Source: JBFMCC01 sp037445635
GTDB lineage: Bacteria; Chloroflexota; Anaerolineae; Anaerolineales; Villigracilaceae
Length of the DNA: 64,000 bases
NCBI GenBank assembly: GCA_037445635.1
Contig: JBBIKC010000002.1
Location: 1-64,000, forward strand
Reading direction: 5' to 3'
Of this stretch, positions 56,582 through 64,000 are shown piece after piece. Under the pieces are notes generated by a model. It was given only the letters and a program-made list of their open reading frames with translations. It was not told the origin of the DNA and made no database searches. A program made the translations under genes and the position numbers. Every line of letters begins with the position of its first letter. Positions within the stretch are counted from its first letter, which is position 1.

Positions 56582-59566
56582 TTATCTTCCTGTTGCCTCT
56601 TTGAGCCGTTCGCACAGCACGCGGATGACGGTCAGGCTTGCGTCCGGGCGGTCGCGCAGGAGCGCCTCGAAACTCTTCTGGTCAATGCACAGGGTGCGCA
56701 CGTCTCCCACCGCCGCGAGTGAGGCAATGCGCGGCTCGCGGCTGATCAACGCCATCTCACCAACGTACTCACCCGCGCCGCGGCGCGCCACCTCTGTTTC
56801 CTCAACTCCCCTTACCGACATCACCCGCACCTCCCCCGACGTGATAATGTACATCACATCACCCACCTCGCCCTGCTCTGCAATCAGCGCGCCGTCTGTG
56901 AAGGTCTCCTCCTGTGCAATGGCGGCCAGTTGTTTCAAATCGGTCGGCGCGAGGTTGGCAAACAGCGGCACCCGCTTGAAGAACAGGATGCGCTCCATGA
57001 TCGAAAGGGTGGCAAGATTTTCCATGGCTGATACTCCAAGTTTGTGAGTGGCGAAAGCCGTGCAGTCGCGAACCCACGCGTCCTCGTCGGCGAGCAGGCG
57101 CGGCCAATCAGGCTGGCCTGCCTCGGGGTGCTCCTCTTCCCATAAACGCGACAGAGGCTGGACGACCTCGCGCCATCTGGCGCCGATTGACTCCAATGCT
57201 TCGAGGACATCCGCGCGGCGGCTGGCATCGCGCGTATACAGGTTCTCTATGGCAGTGTTCATCGCTTCGCGGTCAACAAGCAGGCCGACGGCGCGCAGGG
57301 CTCGAATGGCGTATTCATAGGACTTATCGCGCAGGGATTCGACCAGAAGTGCCGACGTATCATTCCTGACCTTCGACTTGACTCCGCGCATCAGGCTGTC
57401 ATACTCCACCGCGCGCGAAACTGCCGCGCGCGCGAAGTCAAGGATCGGTTTCGCGGGCGGTGTTGGCAGCCGTTCGAGTGTGAGCAGTGCGCCCTCGGTC
57501 GATTCCTCTTCCCCCAACGCGGCAAGGACGGAATCCATAACCGTCGCGCCGATCCCTCCCAGCAATTGCGCGGAGGTCTCGCGGACGAATGGGTCCTTCA
57601 ACGCCTCGAGCAAAAAAGGCAATGCGCCTTGCGAATCGATTCCAGCGAGGGACGTGAGAATGGCACGCCTGAAACTGGATTCCAGATGTTCGTCTCGGAT
57701 TTCATTGGCGAGAAAATCGAAGGCTTCCCTGTCGCCCCATTCACCTAACGCGGCGATTGCGTGCAGGCGCTCGGACGATTCGCCAAGTACGGCCATGTGG
57801 CGAAGGAGGGATTTTGCTTTGACCGCGATCTCTTCCCCGCCCCTGCCCCCTCTCTCTCTTAGAGAGATGGGTGCTTTAAGAATTGAAGTCGCAGCGCGCG
57901 TGCTGACCTTGGCGTCTACGTCGTCAAGCAGGGGCGCGAGGAAAACCGTCAGGCCGCGCGGGGAGGCGGAAAGGGCCGAGATGGCAGAGACAGCCTCGTA
58001 ACGGACTTCAGGTTCGGGGTCCGAGAGAGAAGCGGCGATATCCAGCAAAGCATGAGCCGCTTTGGATTGGGACACGGCCCTTAAACACGCGGCGCGTACG
58101 AGGGAGTCTGAGTCGTCCAATCCCTCTATCAGTGCATTGGTGGACTCGGGCAGGGAGAGGTGACCGAGAATCTCGGCAGAGACACGACGAATGATGGGGT
58201 TGGAATCGCGGAGTCCGTTGAGCGCCGTGCGAACTGCGGCGGCGTCCTGATGAAATCCGCCGAAGGGTTGTTGCTCGGTAAAGAAGAGATGAGGGCGACC
58301 CGCGCGCAGAGCCTCGATGAGGGCGTTGTTGTAGCCGCGCCGCGCCTGAAAGAGGATGTATGTGCAGGTCGCCGCAGCAAGGAGACCGAGAAAATAAAGT
58401 TGTTGAGGCGCGAGTGTTTGTTCACCGATGATGAGGAGCCCGCCCGCGATGAATACGCCCGCCTGTTCGGGTATCCTGCCCATGAAGGCGCGGACCTGAT
58501 CGCGTTTTTCAGGCGGCACGATATTGAACATGGTCTGCCATGCGGGATCGGCAATACCCAAAAGCCAGAGCATTTGCACGAAACGGAACGTAACGATGAT
58601 GACGATTACAGGGGCGAACACCAGGCTGCCGAAACCGATCAGGTAGATGACAGGAAACGCAAGAATGCACGCCATGATTCCGATGCGCTCAAAGAGTCGG
58701 TTGGCGAGGAGCAGCGAGACGAGAAACGCCGCGCCTGTACTCAAGCCATTGAAGAGGCCAAGAAATGATGCCAGCGCGTCCTCGTTGGCATATTGTTCGG
58801 TCGCGGCGCGCGAGAAAGGGAGTGCGATGGAAAAATAAAGGACGGAGAAAAGGATCGTGGAGATGGAAATCCACTTCATAAGTTGTGAGCCGCGCACATA
58901 TCGAAATCCAGCCTGCATCTCCTGGGTCAGGGTGGGCGGTTTGCGTCGCGTTTTCCGTTCGGGTGCGGATGTAATCTGCCCACGCGCCAACACCGCGCGG
59001 CTGGACAGGAATGCCAGCAGGAGTGCAGCTGCCCAGACGAGGAGCAGGTTCTCGGTGCCGATGATCCCGACCAGCGCGCCTGTAGCAAACCCACCGATGA
59101 CCTGGCCGAGGATGCGAGACGCATTAAACAACGGGAATAGACGTTTGGCCTGTCGGGTATCGCACACCGCGCCTGCCACACCCCAGACGACAATGATGAT
59201 GAGCGAGTTGAGCACTTCCTTGCCGAGCCACAGCGCGGGATACAGCCAGTTGAATCCTGTCAGCAGGGCAAAACGCGCACCGATAAGGATGGCCGCGACG
59301 AGTAGAGGAACGGCGGTGTACACAACGCGGCGCGGGATGCGTCCCAGTGCGGCGGTCACTCCGAAGGACATGATGATGTTGGTGACACCCAGCCCCAGGA
59401 ACATGTAGGGCAGGTATTCCACTCCGAAGCGCGCGAAGAAGAGCGCTTCGATGCCTGTCCCGCCCAATGCCGAGCCCATCGCTGTGAAGAACATGACGCC
59501 AATCACCAGCGAGGCTGTGCGGCTCTCCCCCTGCTTGATGGATAGGAATTGCGCGAGGCGGGTCAT
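56582..59566 (-). CDS. ADP/ATP-carrier-like 12-TM protein with HEAT repeats and a cyclic-nucleotide-binding domain
   Basis: A 994-residue fusion. Residues 1 to about 420 form about 12 helices of the MFS/ADP-ATP-carrier type (FFTAMGSALGGTGIEALFFA). From about 440 to 860 there are HEAT-like repeats (NPIIRRVSAEILGHL, LVRAACLRAVSQS and others). The last 125 residues are a cNMP-binding domain (RVPLFANLAPTDLKQLAAIA, GEVGDVMYIITSGEVRVMS, GEYVGEMALISREPRIA). It may be a nucleotide-gated transporter or sensor. An in-frame insert (57836-57880) reads SLRERGGRGG. Its start overlaps the DUF2652 gene's stop by 4 bases. Confidence 0.88.
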   Translation of the reverse strand: MTRLAQFLSIKQGESRTASLVIGVMFFTAMGSALGGTGIEALFFARFGVEYLPYMFLGLGVTNIIMSFGVTAALGRIPRRVVYTAVPLLVAAILIGARFALLTGFNWLYPALWLGKEVLNSLIIIVVWGVAGAVCDTRQAKRLFPLFNASRILGQVIGGFATGALVGIIGTENLLLVWAAALLLAFLSSRAVLARGQITSAPERKTRRKPPTLTQEMQAGFRYVRGSQLMKWISISTILFSVLYFSIALPFSRAATEQYANEDALASFLGLFNGLSTGAAFLVSLLLANRLFERIGIMACILAFPVIYLIGFGSLVFAPVIVIIVTFRFVQMLWLLGIADPAWQTMFNIVPPEKRDQVRAFMGRIPEQAGVFIAGGLLIIGEQTLAPQQLYFLGLLAAATCTYILFQARRGYNNALIEALRAGRPHLFFTEQQPFGGFHQDAAAVRTALNGLRDSNPIIRRVSAEILGHLSLPESTNALIEGLDDSDSLVRAACLRAVSQSKAAHALLDIAASLSDPEPEVRYEAVSAISALSASPRGLTVFLAPLLDDVDAKVSTRAATSILKAPISLRERGGRGGEEIAVKAKSLLRHMAVLGESSERLHAIAALGEWGDREAFDFLANEIRDEHLESSFRRAILTSLAGIDSQGALPFLLEALKDPFVRETSAQLLGGIGATVMDSVLAALGEEESTEGALLTLERLPTPPAKPILDFARAAVSRAVEYDSLMRGVKSKVRNDTSALLVESLRDKSYEYAIRALRAVGLLVDREAMNTAIENLYTRDASRRADVLEALESIGARWREVVQPLSRLWEEEHPEAGQPDWPRLLADEDAWVRDCTAFATHKLGVSAMENLATLSIMERILFFKRVPLFANLAPTDLKQLAAIAQEETFTDGALIAEQGEVGDVMYIITSGEVRVMSVRGVEETEVARRGAGEYVGEMALISREPRIASLAAVGDVRTLCIDQKSFEALLRDRPDASLTVIRVLCERLKEATGR

Positions 59567-60657
59567 TCAGAATCGAAAGACTTGTATTCTTCCCCCGCGA
59601 GTCGTGCGGCTTTTTCCAGCAACTGGTTGTACTTCACTTGATGCACCAGCATGATGTATGCACCGATCCGCCGCAGGAAACGCGGCAGGGGCATATGGAC
59701 CTGCATGATGTCGTGGACGCGCGTCCCGCCGTTCGGGAGCGGCTCGAGACGCAAGGTCTCGGAAACAGTCTTCTTTCCATTTTCGAAGGAATCGGCGGTC
59801 GAATATTCGAACGGACGCCAGTCGAGGACGACTTCGGTGGAGAGGGATTTCCCATGCGCGCAATGGTTGCTGGCGCCGCGTCCCGCGCGACCCTTGGGCC
59901 TGTCTCCCGGAGACCAGTGCACATGCTCCACCCATAGATTGCGCTTCACGGGATCCTGAATCCATTCCCAGGTCATGGGCGGAGGCGTGGGGAAATCAAC
60001 GCGGAAGATGACGTCGGCATCCTCCTCGTCAATCACGATGCGCCGCGCATTCACGATTTCCTGATAGCGTTTGTGAAGGTCCATGTTGAAGGTTTTGACT
60101 TCCCCCAAATGCTCATAGGATTCCACCTCGACGTGGGTCTCATCGAGGTTCAGGTTCAAATGCTCGAGACATTTTTCTGTGAGCATCACATAGGCGCGCC
60201 AGCCCGTTGATTCGTTGACGTGGTTCTTGGCGAGGCGATGCACGAGATTCACGTCCGAGCCGACCATTTCACGGATGTCGCGCACTTGTTGAATAATGTA
60301 ATCGCCGTGATGGACGATGAATTTGAGGTCGAGGCTGGAAATGTTCTTGCAGGCTCGGCAGGTGCAGGTGGTTGCCCGCCCCATGGATACCTGGCGGTCA
60401 CGAAAGGCCGCGTACGTGGATTCGATCAGCTCGAGGATGGTTTCGCCGCGTGAGATCTTGGCTTCGGGCGCGTAGGCAAAGACCGCGTCCCCCTCCAGTT
60501 TGTGAATGGTCAGTAGCGTCTCGATTCGCATGCAGATGGTTTCGAGCAGGTCGGCGAGGATCTCGTGGGAATGTTCGAGCTCCGTCCCCGCGACGAAAGA
60601 AGTGTAGCCCGAGATATCGGCAAGGACGAAGTATCCGTGCTGGGTCGCTGTGTCCAT
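59563..60657 (-). CDS. DUF2652 (class III cyclase-like) protein with a SRPBCC/START-like domain
   Basis: A 364-residue protein. The N-terminal DUF2652 domain (about 5-200) resembles adenylyl cyclase folds (YFVLADISGYTSFVAGTE, LEGDAVFAYAP). TCTCRACKN is a Cys cluster. The C-terminal part (about 215-350) is a polyketide-cyclase/START-like lipid-binding fold (VDFPTPPPMTWEWIQDPVKR). The ATG at 60657 is preferred over the TTG at 60678. It is first in an operon with the cNMP-binding carrier fusion, hinting that the pair may share a nucleotide or lipid signal. Confidence 0.85.
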   Translation of the reverse strand: MDTATQHGYFVLADISGYTSFVAGTELEHSHEILADLLETICMRIETLLTIHKLEGDAVFAYAPEAKISRGETILELIESTYAAFRDRQVSMGRATTCTCRACKNISSLDLKFIVHHGDYIIQQVRDIREMVGSDVNLVHRLAKNHVNESTGWRAYVMLTEKCLEHLNLNLDETHVEVESYEHLGEVKTFNMDLHKRYQEIVNARRIVIDEEDADVIFRVDFPTPPPMTWEWIQDPVKRNLWVEHVHWSPGDRPKGRAGRGASNHCAHGKSLSTEVVLDWRPFEYSTADSFENGKKTVSETLRLEPLPNGGTRVHDIMQVHMPLPRFLRRIGAYIMLVHQVKYNQLLEKAARLAGEEYKSFDSE

Positions 60658-60689
60658 ACGGCCTGCCAAAGAGGACAAGAATGGTCATG

Positions 60690-60695
60690 ATTATA
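60690..60695 (-). promoter_or_regulatory. -10 element (GGTATAAT) for the DUF2652 operon
   Basis: Minus-strand GGTATAAT lies 32 bases before the chosen ATG. Confidence 0.5.
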
Positions 60696-60734
60696 CCAGC
60701 GAGGATGTTGCAGATTATAGATTGAAAGGTTGGG

Positions 60735-61499
60735 TCAGAGGATTTCCCCGATCCGCTGGAAAGCAATTTCGAAAATCCGTCCATAGTTTGATGTGGCCTC
60801 CGCCAGAAAGTCCCTGAAAGAGACGACGGCGGAGTGGTCGGCCTTATCCGAGACGGCGCGGATGCAGAGAAAGGGAATTTGATTGACGTCGCAGGTATGT
60901 GCGATGGCGGCGGATTCCATGTCTGTGCACAGGGCTTGATGGGTATTCCAAAGGTCGCGGGCCTTTTCGACCTGGCTGATGAACTGGTCGCCGCTGAGGA
61001 CGCGGCCCGTATAGGTTTTGGGGAAGTGACCGTTGAGGGGGACGAGTTCGATGCTCTGGGCGATGTCCATTGCCGCTTGAGAGAGTCCCGCGTGCGCGCG
61101 GAAAATTTGCTGGGATCGGAATTGCATCTGGCCTGTGCCGTTATCTATGGCGATGTCGAATAACAGTTCGCCGGGCTTCATGCCCCAATTGGTGAGATCG
61201 AAATCGTGTTGGATGAACTCGGTTGCGACGACCAGGTCGCCCACCTCCAGCCGCGGGTCGAGGGCGCCCGAAGCGCCCATGTTGAAGAGCGCCTCCACGC
61301 CAAAATTGTCCATCATCTGCTGCGCGGCGATTGCCGCATTGACCTTGCCCGGGTCACAGCGGGTCAGGTAGATGTCGTGTCCATGCGATCTGCCGTGCCA
61401 GAAGGCGCGCCCGCCTTTTTCATGGCATTCCAGGTTCTGGACGATACCCCGAATGGGGACGAGTTCCTGGTCCATTGCGCCGATAACGCCGATTTTCAT
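60735..61499 (-). CDS. mtnN: 5'-methylthioadenosine/S-adenosylhomocysteine nucleosidase
   Basis: A 254-residue enzyme with a full MTAN pattern: MKIGVIGAMDQELVPI (Glu12), ALFNMGASGALDP, TDMESAAIAHTC and the catalytic Asp in RAVSDKADHSA. It cleaves MTA and SAH to adenine and thioribose or ribosylhomocysteine in the methyl cycle. AAGGA precedes the ATG. It follows a secreted protein gene by 21 bases, so they may be cotranscribed. Confidence 0.93.
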   Translation of the reverse strand: MKIGVIGAMDQELVPIRGIVQNLECHEKGGRAFWHGRSHGHDIYLTRCDPGKVNAAIAAQQMMDNFGVEALFNMGASGALDPRLEVGDLVVATEFIQHDFDLTNWGMKPGELLFDIAIDNGTGQMQFRSQQIFRAHAGLSQAAMDIAQSIELVPLNGHFPKTYTGRVLSGDQFISQVEKARDLWNTHQALCTDMESAAIAHTCDVNQIPFLCIRAVSDKADHSAVVSFRDFLAEATSNYGRIFEIAFQRIGEIL

Positions 61500-61520
61500 G
61501 GGAGAGTCCTTGGGGACGAT

Positions 61521-62006
61521 TTATTGTGTGCAAATCCGAACCGTGGTTTCGACGTTGTTGAACCACCTGTACCGCGTTTCGACGAGCACGACAAATTCAT
61601 TTTCGGCAATGGGCTCATAATCCGGGAACCTGCTTCTTAGGGTAGAGCCAGTTGCAGACGAATTCCAGGCGGCCGCATCGTAGACGGTCCAATCCTTTTT
61701 GATTCCATCAGCGACCGCGATGGCCTGACCGTTTTCATCGCGCAAGACTACCCCTTTGTGTACAGTCACTTTGTAGGTGATGTGCTTGCGTCGTATTGGC
61801 CAGAGGCAGATCCCGTTCCACGAATACTGGCAGGGATACCAGTACATATCTTTCCATCGTACGACCGTTTGGTCCGGCGAGATGGGGCACTCCGATTCGG
61901 TGCTATTGATTGAGTTGGGGGAGGTCATCATGACAGAAAAGACCGCCGCCAGGACAAAAGATACATATTTGTAAATCAGCCCGTTTGCTTTTAATCGTCT
62001 CATCAT
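61521..62006 (-). CDS. Hypothetical secreted protein
   Basis: A 161-residue protein with a signal peptide (YKYVSFVLAAVFSVMMTSPN, about 12-31) and a mature domain rich in aromatic and Cys residues (WKDMYWYPCQYSWNGICLWP, YRWFNNVETTVRICTQ). No family is recognised. ATGs at 62006 and 62003 are both possible. It might be a lectin-like or envelope protein. Confidence 0.65.
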   Translation of the reverse strand: MMRRLKANGLIYKYVSFVLAAVFSVMMTSPNSINSTESECPISPDQTVVRWKDMYWYPCQYSWNGICLWPIRRKHITYKVTVHKGVVLRDENGQAIAVADGIKKDWTVYDAAAWNSSATGSTLRSRFPDYEPIAENEFVVLVETRYRWFNNVETTVRICTQ

Positions 62007-62131
62007 TCTCCTGTAAAGTGGAATGGATTATAGATTAATCCGCGGCGAAAGTGAAGTTTGAATCTTAATCAAAACTAAGTGTTTTCTTGTTTAACTTTGT
62101 CGAGTCAGGTCTCTGCCGGGCGTGGCATGGT

Positions 62132-62171
62132 CAAAAAAAAGAAATCGGATGTCATTTGAACATCCGATTTC
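62132..62171 (-). terminator. Intrinsic terminator of metG
   Basis: GAAATCGGATG (62141-62151) pairs with CATCCGATTTC (62161-62171); on the minus strand it ends in TTTTTTTT (62139-62132). Confidence 0.85.
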
Positions 62172-62175
62172 TCGT

Positions 62176-64000
62176 TCACTTACCCAGTCTTGCTCGCTCT
62201 TCTTCCGCCACACTCGCCTCCAGCTTCTTGAACAACGGGCCCGGCTGATTCAACTTTTGTCCCGGCTTCAATTCGCTGGGTTTCCAGTGTGCTTTGACTA
62301 CGTCTGCGGCTCCGGTCAACGCGACGGGCTTGTATCGCAACACAGTATGCTCGCCAAGCGAATCCTTGACAATCTCGGTGTATTGCTCGCCGAACAGCGG
62401 ACTGTCATAGCCGAGGAAGGAGTGCAGCCGCTCGCAGGTGAAGGGCAGGAAGGGGGCGAACAGAATCTTGAGCGAGTCGATAGCTCGCAGGGCGGTGTAA
62501 ATAGTTTTGGCCGCATTGTCTTTGTCGGTTTTGACCGCGGACCACGGGGCCTGAACATCGAGATAGACGTTCACAGCCGTGGCGAGTTTCATCGCTTCGC
62601 CCAGTGCCGAACGCAGGCGCACGGCTTCGAGTTCCGCGCCGACGGTGCCGAATCCGTTTTCGATGACGGCGAGCAGGTCCAGGTCCGCGCGGCGAAGCGA
62701 GGCGGGGTCAACGTTCGGGATGTGTCCCTCCCAATGTTTGTAGCAGAAGGACAGCACGCGGTTGGCAAGGTTGCCCCATGTCGCCACCAGTTCGTTGTTG
62801 TTGCGCGCTACGAATTCAGCCCAGTCCCAATCGCTGTCTTTGTTTTCGGGCATGTTGACCGTCAGGTAGTAGCGCAGGGCATCGGGATCGTAACGCGACA
62901 GCGCGTCGAGGCCCCATACTGCCCAGTTGCGCGAGCCGCTGATTTTCTGTCCCTCGAGATTCATGAACTGATTGGCGGGCACGTCGTATGGCAAAACCAG
63001 CGGCTTTTCATCTTCCGCGAAGATTTTCAGGAACTGCGTCCCTGTGCCCATCAGCTGTGCGGGCCACCATGTGGCATGGAAGAAGATGTTATCCTTGCCG
63101 ATGAAGTAGAATTGTTTGGCTTCGGGGTTGACCCACCACTCGCGCCACGCGTCGCTTCGGCCCTTCGACTGCGGGTCGCTGCCCGATCCTCCGCTCAGGG
63201 CCGCCCACTCGATCGCGGCGGAAAGATAGCCGATGACCGCCTCGAACCAGACGTAGATGCGTTTTCCTGCTTCGGTCCAGCCTTCGACGGGGATGTCCAC
63301 GCCCCAGTCGAGGTCGCGCGTGATGGCGCGCGGTTTGAGGCCTTCGCTTTCGATCTTCCGCAGGGACTCGCCAATGACGGTATCGCGCCAGTAGCCCTGC
63401 CGCGCCCGCAGGAATTCCTTGACGTCCGGCTCCAGTTTCGAGAGGTCGAGGTAGAAGTGCTCGGTCTGGCGCAGTTCGAGCGCGCCGCCTTCCTTCGAGC
63501 GCGGGTTGACCAATTTTTCGGGTTCCAGCACGTTGCCGCAGTTGTCGCATTGATCGGAGCGGGCGCCTTCGAAGCCGCAGATGTAGCAGGTGCCTTCCAC
63601 ATAGCGGTCGGGCAGGAAGCGTTTCGCGGAAGGTGAATACCACTGCATGGATTTGTCGGTGTAGAGGTAGCCGTTCTCTCTCAAGGCGAGGAAGATGGCC
63701 TGTGTGACCTTGAAATGATTTTCGGTGTGTGTCGTGGTGAACAGGTCATAGGTGATGCCGTAGCCGAGGAAGACTTCCAGAAAACTGTTGTGATATTTCT
63801 TGTAAACTTCCTCCATGGGCTTGCCCTCTTTATCCGCGGCAATCGTGACGGGCGTGCCGTGCGAGTCAGTGCCGCTGACCATCAGGACGTTATTGCCCTT
63901 GAGACGATGATAGCGCGCCACGATGTCGCCGGGCAGGTGGGACCCTGTGAGGTTGCCCACATGGATTTGGGCGTTGGCATAAGGCCAGGCGATGGCGATC
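62176..64000 (-). CDS. metG: Methionyl-tRNA synthetase (5' end outside the window)
   Basis: At least 608 codons are open to the window edge, so the true start lies beyond 64000. The ATP site HIGH-like motif reads IHMGNLTG with LPGDIVARYHRLKGNNV after it. The zinc knuckle is CYICGFEGARSDQCDNCGN, KMSKS-like is GQKISGSRNWAVWG, and the anticodon-binding helical domain follows. It charges tRNA-Met. No C-terminal tRNA-binding (EMAP-like) domain is visible in this part: it ends near ARLGK. Confidence 0.95.
   Translation of the reverse strand, partial: IAIAWPYANAQIHVGNLTGSHLPGDIVARYHRLKGNNVLMVSGTDSHGTPVTIAADKEGKPMEEVYKKYHNSFLEVFLGYGITYDLFTTTHTENHFKVTQAIFLALRENGYLYTDKSMQWYSPSAKRFLPDRYVEGTCYICGFEGARSDQCDNCGNVLEPEKLVNPRSKEGGALELRQTEHFYLDLSKLEPDVKEFLRARQGYWRDTVIGESLRKIESEGLKPRAITRDLDWGVDIPVEGWTEAGKRIYVWFEAVIGYLSAAIEWAALSGGSGSDPQSKGRSDAWREWWVNPEAKQFYFIGKDNIFFHATWWPAQLMGTGTQFLKIFAEDEKPLVLPYDVPANQFMNLEGQKISGSRNWAVWGLDALSRYDPDALRYYLTVNMPENKDSDWDWAEFVARNNNELVATWGNLANRVLSFCYKHWEGHIPNVDPASLRRADLDLLAVIENGFGTVGAELEAVRLRSALGEAMKLATAVNVYLDVQAPWSAVKTDKDNAAKTIYTALRAIDSLKILFAPFLPFTCERLHSFLGYDSPLFGEQYTEIVKDSLGEHTVLRYKPVALTGAADVVKAHWKPSELKPGQKLNQPGPLFKKLEASVAEEERARLGK

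Noticed and set aside
62122..63636. Plus-strand 504-residue frame opposite metG
   Set aside because: The minus strand encodes a complete methionyl-tRNA synthetase core with all motifs; the plus frame is composition-driven.

Overview
The window is about 64 kb of high-GC bacterial chromosome. Gene content and protein style suggest the Chloroflexota, most likely class Anaerolineae: an alpha-beta fused 2-oxoacid dehydrogenase E1, an ALDH16-type double aldehyde dehydrogenase, HEAT-repeat/carrier fusions, DUF2652 proteins, Thr/Pro-rich extracellular linkers, and many short dispersed repeats. This placement is inference, because no rRNA or other marker is present. No rRNA, tRNA or CRISPR array was found. 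A 10-base N gap lies at 19801-19810, so this looks like a scaffolded draft or metagenome assembly.

Layout. 1-15.4 kb is core metabolism and signalling: a class III aminotransferase (cut by the window edge), a membrane PAS-GGDEF diguanylate cyclase, thioredoxin reductase, malate dehydrogenase, citrate synthase, a fused E1 dehydrogenase, deoxyribose-phosphate aldolase, a GxxExxY gene sitting inside dispersed repeats, and an ALDH16-like enzyme. 15.4-19.8 kb is a compact AT-richer defence island. Its own promoter drives two tiny genes (DUF2188 and KTSC domains), a CD-NTase and a Cap15-like membrane beta-barrel effector, which together look like a minimal type I CBASS operon. A two-gene type II restriction-modification system follows. 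19.8-24.05 kb is a mosaic of decayed dispersed repeats holding four toxin-antitoxin loci: MazEF-like, BrnTA-like, DUF433/DUF5615, and Phd with a RelE gene broken by two in-frame TAA codons.

24-30.4 kb carries a putative secreted HExxH protein, a GltD-like oxidoreductase and a MacAB-like efflux operon. 30.4-36.4 kb is one 1980-residue secreted M4 metalloprotease with twelve alternating Fn3-like repeats. 36.4-42 kb holds a pseudouridine synthase, a GMC oxidoreductase, a degenerate hemerythrin-like protein and a Thr/Pro-rich cell-surface protein. 42-52 kb is a long minus-strand block: tsaC, prmC, a MalG-type permease, a very unusual glycosyltransferase-MalF permease fusion, prfA, a membrane sulfatase-like protein, a response regulator and uvrC. 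PrmC methylates the RF1 encoded by prfA, so the block links translation termination, tRNA modification and an orphan sugar ABC permease pair. 52-64 kb has a Ser/Thr kinase with an RskA-like and Ca-binding-type ectodomain, a CinA/nucleosidase operon, a carrier-HEAT-cNMP receptor fusion in an operon with a DUF2652-SRPBCC protein, a second MTA/SAH nucleosidase, and metG, whose 5' end lies outside the window.

The most interesting items are the CBASS operon with DUF2188 and KTSC lead genes, the GT-C/MalF fusion, and the toxin-antitoxin/repeat mosaic. Function calls rest on motif recognition alone; no database search was run.
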